This document shows positions 32,746 to 37,984 of a stretch of DNA of 37,984 bases, piece by piece (the first letter of the stretch is position 1; each line of letters opens with the position of its first letter). Made by a program: the position numbers and the translations under genes. This DNA is from Gemmatimonadota bacterium. GTDB lineage: Bacteria; Gemmatimonadota; Gemmatimonadetes; Gemmatimonadales; Gemmatimonadaceae. Under the pieces are notes generated by a model. It worked only from the letters and a program-made list of their open reading frames with translations, searched no databases and was not told the DNA's origin. The DNA is taken from contig JAHFCU010000022.1 in NCBI GenBank assembly GCA_023249305.1, positions 1 to 37,984 on the forward strand. The letters are read 5' to 3'.

Positions 32746-32785
32746 GAGGGCGGGCTCCGAGTCGGAGCCCGCCCTCTTCGTTCTG
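32746..32785 (+). terminator. Very strong Rho-independent terminator
   Basis: GAGGGCGGGCTCCGA (32746-32760) pairs perfectly with TCGGAGCCCGCCCTC (32762-32776), followed by TTCGTTCTG. It ends the outer-membrane protein transcript and lies 47 bp before the 3' end of mpg. Confidence 0.85.
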
Positions 32786-32822
32786 TCTCCTCCGGTGTGC
32801 ACCGGCTCTCGCCGTCCGCCGC

Positions 32823-33485
32823 TTACCGCCCGCCGAAGCGGCGATCCGCCGTACGCAACACCCACCGCAGCGGCCACTCCCTCGCCTTGCTGATGCCGAT
32901 GCGCGGCGTCACGGCGATGTGCGCGTCGTCAGCCGGTGCGCCGTGGAGGATGCGCAACGATGCGCCCCGCACCAGGTCAGCGCCGTGGTGTGTGGGGCCG
33001 TCGATGCCAAGGGCCGCGCAGAGCTTGCCCGGCCCGTCGGTGAGGGAATGCGCGGCGAGTTGACGCCCGCGACGACGGCGCTGACGCATGGCCTCGATTC
33101 CCTCGATCGGCCGCAGCCCTCTGATGAGCACCGCGCTCGGCAGCCCTTCGGCGCGCGTCACCGCGTTCACGCACCAATACATGCCGTAAATGAAGTAGAC
33201 GTACGCCGTGCCGGGTGGTCCATACAAACCCGCAGTGCGTCGGGTGCGGCCGGCGGCGGCGTGGCACGCGGGGTCGTGCTCGCCGAGGTAGGCCTCGGTT
33301 TCGGAGATGATGCCGCGGCACCTGATGCCATCGCGCGTGCACTCGAGAATGCGTCCGATGAGGTCGCGCGCCACGAGTTCGGTGGCACGGTCGTAAAACG
33401 TTCGGGGCAGGACCCGCAACGAAAGACGCCGCGCCCCGACTGGGGGCGCGGCGTTCTTCGATCGGTCAGGCCGCGAGTGCCTCAC
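32823..33485 (-). CDS. mpg: DNA-3-methyladenine glycosylase
   Basis: 220 aa if from GTG 33485; TTG 33419 is an alternative start that gives the family N-terminus (RVLPRTFYDRATELVARDLIG). Motifs of the AAG/Mpg family are ISETEAYLGEHDPACHA, GRTRRTAGLYGPPGTAYVYFIYG, MYWCVNAVT, and the C-terminal region GPGKLCAALGID and ITPRIG. It excises 3-methyladenine, hypoxanthine and other alkylated or deaminated bases. The GTG 33485 overlaps the stop of the NYN gene (GTGA), but a terminator-like hairpin at 33426-33454 lies just after that GTG. This makes the later TTG plausible and the leader worth study. Confidence 0.88.
   Translation of the reverse strand: MRHSRPDRSKNAAPPVGARRLSLRVLPRTFYDRATELVARDLIGRILECTRDGIRCRGIISETEAYLGEHDPACHAAAGRTRRTAGLYGPPGTAYVYFIYGMYWCVNAVTRAEGLPSAVLIRGLRPIEGIEAMRQRRRRGRQLAAHSLTDGPGKLCAALGIDGPTHHGADLVRGASLRILHGAPADDAHIAVTPRIGISKAREWPLRWVLRTADRRFGGR
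33421..33458 (-). terminator. Terminator-like hairpin at the NYN/mpg junction
   Basis: ACGCCGCGCCCC (33426-33437) pairs with GGGGCGCGGCGT (33443-33454), a perfect 12-bp stem with a 5-base loop. On the minus strand it is followed by CTTTCG. It could end the NYN transcript or regulate read-through into mpg. Confidence 0.6.
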
Positions 33486-35272
33486 GGCAGAGGGGCCGGC
33501 GCCTTCTTGCCGTGCGGCTTGCGACCGCGCTTCGGCTTCGGCGCGCTGTCTGTCTTCGATCCCTCAGCCGCTGGTGCGTTCTCGGCCTTCACAGACGGCT
33601 TGCGCCCGCGTCGGCGCTGCTTCGACACCGCCTCGTCCTGCGGCGCCGTATCGGCGGTCGATGACGCCGCTACCGCCGCGTCATCAACGACGCCGAGCAG
33701 AAGCAACGACGGCGGCACCTTGGCGGCACGCGCGCCCTTCGCGGGGATCCCACGACTGGCGCCGACACCACGCGGTGCGGCGGGGGCCGCCGGCGCCGGT
33801 GGTGCTTCCGCCTTCGCCTGTGCCTCAGCGGCGTGCAGTTGGTCGGCGACGCTGGCCGCGCCCTCGACGCGTGAAACCTCGAACGAATCGCCGCGACGGC
33901 GCACGTCCACCGCGCCCGCGTCGTGCGTGTCGCGAAGGATGCGCGTGAAGTTGCGTTCGCTCAGTGACTCGCTGTCGCGGCCCAGCAGTTCCCGCGCCTT
34001 GACGCGCACCGCCTCGGCCATCACGGGCGTGTCACCCTTGGCAAGCGCCTCAACGGCGCGGCGCACGAGCGAGAACGCCTCGTCGCGCGTCAGGCGAACG
34101 CCGGCGACGCCGACGGTCGCGTCAACCGTGTGCGCGGCGTGCACAGCGTGCGTAGCGTGCGCGGCGTGCACAGCGTGCGTAGCGTGCGTAGCGTGCGCAG
34201 CGTGCGTAGCGTGCGCAGCGTGCGCAGCGTGTGCGCGCTCGTGCCGAGGGGCATGCGCCGGTGCTACGGGCGTCGGCGCTGGAGCGGCAGTGGGCGTCTC
34301 GACGGTCTCCGCGCGCGGCTCGCCGCGGTCACGGCCACGGCCACGCCCGCCGCGGCGGCCACGGCGGCCGCGGCCATCCTCTTCTTCACGGGCCACGGCA
34401 GCGGCCGACGTCGCGTCCGCTGGCTTCGGCGCTTCTTTGCGCGGCGCACTCGGCAGGCCGACTTCGAGTTGGCCATTCTCAAGTTTGGTGACTTGCACAA
34501 GTCCCTTGTGCGACGCCTCCTGACAGAAGCGAGAGAACTTGGACATGCCAAGGTTCTTCTCGTCGAACGTCGGGTCGATCTCCTGCATCACCTGCTTGAG
34601 CCGATCGGAACGCATGACGTCGCCATTGCGCGACATGCGCGTGATCGCCTCGGTGACCAGTTCCCACGGGTCCCATTTCTGGGCTGTGGCTTCGTCGCCG
34701 GCTTTCACGAGGCCCGCAAGCGCGTTGTAGCTGTAGTACTCGTCGCAGTTCTGCACGAGCAGGTCGCTCGACGACTCGCGAATGCCGACGCCGATGACGT
34801 ACTTGCCGTACTCCTTGAGCTTGAGCACGAGCGACGAGAAGTCCGAGTCGCCCGAGAGCAGGATGTACGTGCCGATCTCGGGGCGGGTGAAGACGAGTTC
34901 CATGGCATCCACCGCGAGGCGAATGTCAGTGGCGTTCTTCTTCGACGAGCCGTACGCCGGCGCGAAGATCAGGTCAATGGATGATTCCGACAGCGGCACA
35001 ATGTACTGTGGATAGCGGCGCCAGTCGGCGTAGGCCCGCTGCACGGCGACCTTGCCGCTGATGATGTCGGAGGAGAGGAGGTTGCGCAGTTCGGTCTGGA
35101 GGTCGGACCGGATGCCCATCGTGACGTTGTCGAAATCGATGAGGAGGGCGGCGTTCGGTGCGCCCTGCGGGGTGGCGAGGCCGGCGGCGGCGTGCGCGGC
35201 CGCCTGCGGTCCGCGATGCAACGGAGCGACGGGAGCGCGGAGCGGTGTGCTCCGCTGGTGACGATTGTTCAT
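33482..35272 (-). CDS. NYN-domain/OST-HTH (LOTUS) RNA-associated protein with RGG and His-Ala repeats
   Basis: 596 aa from ATG 35272 (GAGAAGG upstream). In order: an Ala/Pro leader; an NYN nuclease domain (ALLIDFDNVTMG, SKKNATDIRLAVDAMELV, ILLSGDSDFSSLVLKLKEYG) with the acidic residues for metal; an OST-HTH/LOTUS domain (DPWELVTEAITRMSRNGD to GQLEVGL); a basic RGG-rich stretch (GRGRRGRRGGRGRGRDRGE); a low-complexity His-Ala repeat (about 35 residues of AHA/AHT/AHV units, encoded by 34130-34228); a second OST-HTH-like domain (FSLVRRAVEALAKGD); and a Lys/Arg-rich tail. LabA/NYN proteins with OST-HTH are thought to bind and cut RNA. Its C-terminal end overlaps mpg. Confidence 0.85.
   Translation of the reverse strand: MNNRHQRSTPLRAPVAPLHRGPQAAAHAAAGLATPQGAPNAALLIDFDNVTMGIRSDLQTELRNLLSSDIISGKVAVQRAYADWRRYPQYIVPLSESSIDLIFAPAYGSSKKNATDIRLAVDAMELVFTRPEIGTYILLSGDSDFSSLVLKLKEYGKYVIGVGIRESSSDLLVQNCDEYYSYNALAGLVKAGDEATAQKWDPWELVTEAITRMSRNGDVMRSDRLKQVMQEIDPTFDEKNLGMSKFSRFCQEASHKGLVQVTKLENGQLEVGLPSAPRKEAPKPADATSAAAVAREEEDGRGRRGRRGGRGRGRDRGEPRAETVETPTAAPAPTPVAPAHAPRHERAHAAHAAHATHAAHATHATHAVHAAHATHAVHAAHTVDATVGVAGVRLTRDEAFSLVRRAVEALAKGDTPVMAEAVRVKARELLGRDSESLSERNFTRILRDTHDAGAVDVRRRGDSFEVSRVEGAASVADQLHAAEAQAKAEAPPAPAAPAAPRGVGASRGIPAKGARAAKVPPSLLLLGVVDDAAVAASSTADTAPQDEAVSKQRRRGRKPSVKAENAPAAEGSKTDSAPKPKRGRKPHGKKAPAPLP
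34130..34228 (-). repeat. 11-unit 9-bp coding tandem repeat
   Basis: Eleven consecutive 9-mers of the form GTGC(G/A)(T/C)(A/G)GC start at 34130 with no gaps. A twelfth degenerate unit, GTGTGCGCG, begins at 34229. The first six form two copies of a 27-bp higher-order unit. On the minus strand each unit encodes A-H-x (x = A, T or V), so length changes stay in frame. Confidence 0.95.
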
Positions 35273-35526
35273 GCCTTCTCGCGTTGGCCGGGCACCAAGG
35301 CCCGGGGGCGAACCGACGGGTGCGGCTCCCGACATGGAAGCAGACACAGCGGCTGCCCGTGATTGACGTGCTCTGCGGGGTCTCGTCGGGAGCGCCATGG
35401 GCGGCCGGCCGGTGAACGTCCGCAGGTGCGGAAGGGGCCGCGAGCACGCCTGCGCGCTGCACCGGCGGTGCCGGGAGACGCGGGCAGCGCGAACGCTGGT
35501 TGGCCCCGGAAGACACGGGCCAAGCT

Positions 35527-35544
35527 GATGATCACGCGATCATC
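35527..35544. repeat. Inverted repeat GATGATC-ACGC-GATCATC
   Basis: A perfect 7-bp inverted repeat with a 4-bp spacer in the divergent gap, operator-like in size. Confidence 0.5.
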
Positions 35545-35580
35545 GGCAACGTCCGGGACTTCTGGAGCAGTAATGTAACT

Positions 35581-35630
35581 GGTTGCGGGGCCGGGCGGCA
35601 CCCGTCCGGCAAGGGACGGTGGCCGCAACC
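35581..35630 (+). ncRNA. Nested hairpin, possible structured leader
   Basis: GGTTGCGG (35581-35588) pairs with CCGCAACC (35623-35630), and CCGTCC (35602-35607) pairs with GGACGG (35614-35619) inside it. The right side (AAGGGACGG...CCCCGC) faintly recalls a cobalamin-type leader, but the required core pattern is not met. It may be a leader of the kinase operon; whether it is an RNA element is unproven. Confidence 0.3.
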
Positions 35631-35702
35631 CCGCATCAGTAGCAAGTTTCCGTGGGCGTGTCTTAACGAAACTCCCCCATTCCCTTCCCCGTACCAACGG
35701 TC

Positions 35703-36923
35703 GTGGCCCTCGGTTTTCGCGCGCGGCTCTTCATCATCCTGGCGCTTTTTGCCTTCGTGCCCTCCATCGTATTGACGGTGGCATGGGGCAGCGCCACGAA
35801 CCGCGTGCTCCCGCGCATGAGCGGAGCGGCGGCGTGGGACAGCGTGGCCGCGTCTGGATCGCGTGCAGCAACGCTCGCGCGAGAGGTACCTGGCTCGCCG
35901 GCGGCGAACGCTGCGCTCGCGCGCCACGAGCAGGAACTCTCGATCTCCGTCACGCAAGCGCGGCGGTTTGAGTATCTCGCGCGCCAGACCGGTCCCGCGC
36001 TGCTCGCCCTCGGCCTGACGCTCCTCGCGCTCCTCACGTACCTCGCATCGCGCATTGCCGGACATCTCAGCCGTCAGCTCAGCCGGCCGCTCGATGAGGT
36101 AGTGGGCTGGACCGATCGCATTGCTCGCGGCGAGCCGTTGCCGGAGCGAAGCGCGCAGCGCGGCGCGCCGGAGTTTGGCATGCTGCGCGACCGGATGCGC
36201 GTGATGGCGGACGAACTCGAGCGCGGGCGCGAGTCGGCGATCGCCGCTGAACGCCTCGAGGCGTTTCGCGAGTCGGCCCGGCAGGTGGCGCACGAGCTGA
36301 AGAACCCGCTCACACCGATTCGATTCGCGATTTCCCGCCTACGACGCGATGCCGCGCCGGAGCTTCAGGACACACTCGACGTCCTCTCAACCGAGAGTGA
36401 GCGGCTCGAAGCGATGGCCCGCAGCTTCAGCCAGTTCGGCCGCCTCCCCGAGGGACCGATGGCCGCGCTCGATCTTGGCGACGTGGCGCGCGAAGCGGCG
36501 CGCACCACCGTGCCCGATTCCGCCGCGTTGCACATCGAAACCGAGGCGCATCTGCCGCTCGTACAGGGTCAGCACGATGCGCTGCACCGCGCCGTCGCCA
36601 ACGTGCTGATCAATGCGGTCGAGGCGGGGGGCGCGAACGCGCGCATCGAAGTGCGCGTCAGCCGGCGTGGTCACGACGTGGTCGTGGCGGTGCGCGACCA
36701 CGGGTGCGGCATTGCGGCGGACCGCCTGCCGCGCATCTGGGATCCGTACGTGACGGACAAGACGACGGGAACCGGGCTCGGCCTGGCGATCGTGAAGCAG
36801 ACGGTGGTCGCGCACGGAGGACGTGTGGAGGCCGAGAGCGCGGCCAGCGAAGGAACGGAGATTCGCATGGTATTCCCGACTATGAGTGAACACTTAGGAG
36901 AGCGACACCATGAACGGTCCTGA
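35703..36923 (+). CDS. Sensor histidine kinase (NtrY-like, one-HAMP)
   Basis: 406 aa from GTG 35703. There are two membrane segments (about residues 8-26 and 98-121) flanking a short periplasmic region of about 70 residues. A HAMP linker follows (RQLSRPLDEVVGWTDRIARGE), then a HisKA domain with H197 in ARQVAHELKNPLTPIRFAIS, N-box ANVLINAVEAGG, G1 VRDHGCGIAADR, and G2 GTGLGLAIVKQTVVAHGG. The HELKNPLTPI box is typical of NtrY/NtrB-type kinases. The operon continues with two small membrane proteins and an NtrC-type regulator, its likely partner. The gene's end overlaps the next start by 14 bp. Confidence 0.9.
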   Translation: MALGFRARLFIILALFAFVPSIVLTVAWGSATNRVLPRMSGAAAWDSVAASGSRAATLAREVPGSPAANAALARHEQELSISVTQARRFEYLARQTGPALLALGLTLLALLTYLASRIAGHLSRQLSRPLDEVVGWTDRIARGEPLPERSAQRGAPEFGMLRDRMRVMADELERGRESAIAAERLEAFRESARQVAHELKNPLTPIRFAISRLRRDAAPELQDTLDVLSTESERLEAMARSFSQFGRLPEGPMAALDLGDVAREAARTTVPDSAALHIETEAHLPLVQGQHDALHRAVANVLINAVEAGGANARIEVRVSRRGHDVVVAVRDHGCGIAADRLPRIWDPYVTDKTTGTGLGLAIVKQTVVAHGGRVEAESAASEGTEIRMVFPTMSEHLGERHHERS

Positions 36924-37191
36924 AGTCCTGGTTCCGATTGCGTTCTTCGCGATGGTTTTGGGCATCGTGCTCGGCGTGCCGCTGGTGCGCGCGCGCATTC
37001 GGGAGCGCGAGCGTCAGGCCGCGGGACTGTTACCCGACTCGCAGTCCGCCGACCGGCTGGCGCGGATCGAAGCGGCGGTGGAGTCCATCGCGATTGAGGT
37101 CGAGCGTATCAGTGAGGCACAACGTTTCACGACGAGGCTGCTGGCGGATCGTACCACAGCGTCCCCGCCTCCGGCTCGGGAGGGGCTGTGA
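36910..37191 (+). CDS. Small membrane/coiled-coil protein, paralogue 1
   Basis: 93 aa, with AGGAGAG just upstream of ATG 36910. One N-terminal membrane segment (VLVPIAFFAMVLGIVLGVPLV) is followed by a basic turn (RARIRERERQ) and an amphipathic coiled coil: DRLARIEAAVESIAIEVERI then SEAQRFTTRLLADR. Topology suggests a short N-out anchor with a cytoplasmic coiled coil. It shares the coiled-coil block with the next gene. It overlaps the kinase gene at its start and the next gene at its end, so it is co-translated with the two-component system. Function unknown; a scaffold or modulator of the kinase is plausible. Confidence 0.8.
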   Translation: MNGPEVLVPIAFFAMVLGIVLGVPLVRARIRERERQAAGLLPDSQSADRLARIEAAVESIAIEVERISEAQRFTTRLLADRTTASPPPAREGL

Positions 37192-37529
37192 TGTCAATTT
37201 CCCTCCTAATGTCCGGCTTTGCGCCACCGCTCGGCGCCGCGCCTGGCGCGGTCGTGCATGCCGGCATGGAAGACATCGCGATCGTCGCCATCATTTTCGG
37301 CACGGTCAGCGGCGTCTTCTATCCGATCGTGCGCGCCTGGGCGCGGCGCCTCGAAGGCGGGCATGTGCGAGCCATGCCGCTAGCCGGCGTCGAGGAGCGG
37401 CTCGACCGGATCGAACGCGGCGTCGAAGCGATGGCGCTCGAAGTCGAGCGCATCTCCGAGGGCCAGCGTTTCGTCACCAAGCTGCTCACCGAGAGGTCGC
37501 CGATGCATCTCTCCCCACCGACGCCGTGA
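37191..37529 (+). CDS. Small membrane/coiled-coil protein, paralogue 2
   Basis: 112 aa from ATG 37191, overlapping the previous TGA (TGATG) with AGGGG upstream. It has a hydrophobic N-terminus (SLLMSGFAPPLGAAPGAVV), a second hydrophobic segment (EDIAIVAIIFGTVSGVFYPIV), a basic turn RAWARRLEGG and the coiled coil ERLDRIERGVEAMALEVERI, then SEGQRFVTKLLTER. The block R-I-E-x-x-V-E-x-x-A-x-E-V-E-R-I-S-E-x-Q is nearly identical to paralogue 1, so the pair arose by duplication. The response regulator starts 8 bp after its stop. Confidence 0.8.
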   Translation: MSISLLMSGFAPPLGAAPGAVVHAGMEDIAIVAIIFGTVSGVFYPIVRAWARRLEGGHVRAMPLAGVEERLDRIERGVEAMALEVERISEGQRFVTKLLTERSPMHLSPPTP

Positions 37530-37537
37530 GCGTGTAG

Positions 37538-37984
37538 ATGCCGTCTGTCCTCATCATTGACGACGAGCCCAACATTCGGCGGATGGTGGGCGCGCTGCTT
37601 GAGGCCGAGGGCTTCGAGGTGCGCGACGCCAGCGACGGACAGTCGGGAATTGCGCGTGCACTCGAGTGGGAGCCCGACCTGGTGCTGCTCGACCTCATGA
37701 TGCCGGGCACGATTGACGGGATGGCAACGCTGGAGCAGTTGCGCGAGCGCTTTCCCGAGCTGCCCGTCGTCATGATGAGCGGGCGCGCGGGTTTGGCCGA
37801 CGCGGTGAAGGCGACCCGGCTGGGTGCGGTGAACTTCCTCGAGAAGCCGCTGACGCCCGAGGGCGTGCTGCTGGCGCTTTCCGGTGCCCTCGAACTGCGC
37901 ATGGCGCGCCGCGAGCGCAGCGCACTGCGCGCCGATCTTGGCCTGGCGGGCGAGTTCGTTGGTGACAGCCACGCCCTGCGCACG
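37538..37984 (+). CDS. NtrC-family response regulator (partial, cut by window end)
   Basis: The first 149 codons of a sigma-54-dependent regulator, truncated by the window edge. The receiver domain has the acidic pair and start VLIIDDEPNIRRMVGALLEA, phospho-acceptor Asp in PDLVLLDLMMPG, the conserved Ser/Thr in VVMMSGRAG and Lys in FLEKPLTPEG. A linker then leads to GEFVGDSHALR, the usual entry to the AAA+ sigma-54-interaction domain (GxSxAM). It is the probable partner of the kinase at 35703 and is in the same operon. Confidence 0.9.
   Translation, partial: MPSVLIIDDEPNIRRMVGALLEAEGFEVRDASDGQSGIARALEWEPDLVLLDLMMPGTIDGMATLEQLRERFPELPVVMMSGRAGLADAVKATRLGAVNFLEKPLTPEGVLLALSGALELRMARRERSALRADLGLAGEFVGDSHALRT

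Larger units (their letters stand above)
35273..35702. promoter_or_regulatory. 430-bp gene-free divergent promoter region with structure
   Basis: It contains a 7-bp perfect inverted repeat GATGATC-ACGC-GATCATC (35527-35544) and a nested hairpin at 35581-35630. It holds the promoters of the NYN gene (left) and the histidine kinase gene (right). I see no complete gene; the open frame extending the NYN gene to 35398 lacks family resemblance. Confidence 0.55.

Noticed and set aside
34130-34228. Possible CRISPR or small-repeat array
   Set aside because: The units are 9 bp, contiguous, with no spacers, and stay in the reading frame of a recognised protein.
32919-34523. Plus-strand 534-aa Arg/Ser/Val-rich frame opposite the NYN gene
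   Set aside because: It comes from reading the repeats and GC-rich codons in antisense; the NYN and OST-HTH motifs are on the other strand.
35605-35650. Cobalamin-riboswitch-like text (AAGGGA...CCCCGC)
   Set aside because: The core order and the ACTGT-type box are missing, and the gene downstream is a sensor kinase, not B12-related.

Overview
This is a GC-rich bacterial chromosome segment whose gene density, frequent GTG starts, tRNAs without an encoded CCA and protein types (TonB-plug-only proteins, lysine/alanine-rich mini-peptides, Ig-rich lipoproteins) look most like a Gemmatimonadota member. That taxonomic call is inference; no rRNA or other marker is present to settle it.

Layout. 1-183: the 3' half of a tRNA-Pro gene plus its terminator, without the 5' half, which resembles the displaced end (att site) of an integrated element. 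284-2664: a secreted plug-domain protein, an exported hydrolase lipoprotein, a 64-aa protein and a short TonB-like protein. 2853-5832: methylmalonate-semialdehyde dehydrogenase (mmsA), divergent from a class I/II aminotransferase. 5883-10188: a tightly overlapping three-gene unit for exported proteins (Ig-domain metalloprotease, lipoprotein, alpha/beta hydrolase). 10308-12730: an NDP-forming acyl-CoA synthetase and a 94-aa protein. 12770-15881: the most unusual region, with a divergent cyclodipeptide-synthase-like protein, a TPR protein, a 42-aa lipoprotein and an AraC-type regulator; near-identical 13-bp motifs lie in the two regulatory gaps. 16034-21927: housekeeping genes: tRNA-Arg(CCG), rho, ruvX, mltG, rlmI-like, mutM and a methyltransferase-like protein. 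22142-22565: two very small genes bounded by terminators, followed by a palindrome-rich gene-free stretch of about 500 bp. 23063-26814: a single-polypeptide formate dehydrogenase-type enzyme and a short-chain dehydrogenase. 26868-29348: a MASE1/PAS hybrid histidine kinase. 29582-31934: tdh-kbl threonine degradation. 32055-32717: an outer-membrane protein. 32823-35272: Mpg DNA glycosylase and an NYN/OST-HTH RNA-binding protein containing a perfect-period 9-bp coding repeat. 35703-37984: a two-component operon of kinase, two small paralogous coiled-coil membrane proteins and an NtrC-type regulator cut by the window edge.

Functionally, the window mixes central metabolism (threonine to glycine and acetyl-CoA, valine/propionyl-CoA semialdehyde, acyl-CoA to ATP, formate), DNA and RNA maintenance, and signalling. 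The best candidate for something undescribed is 12770-15881: a CDPS-fold protein lacking the usual catalytic tyrosine, beside a TPR protein, a tiny exported lipoprotein and a regulator, with a shared operator-like motif. A second candidate is the pair of coiled-coil membrane proteins placed between a kinase and its response regulator.
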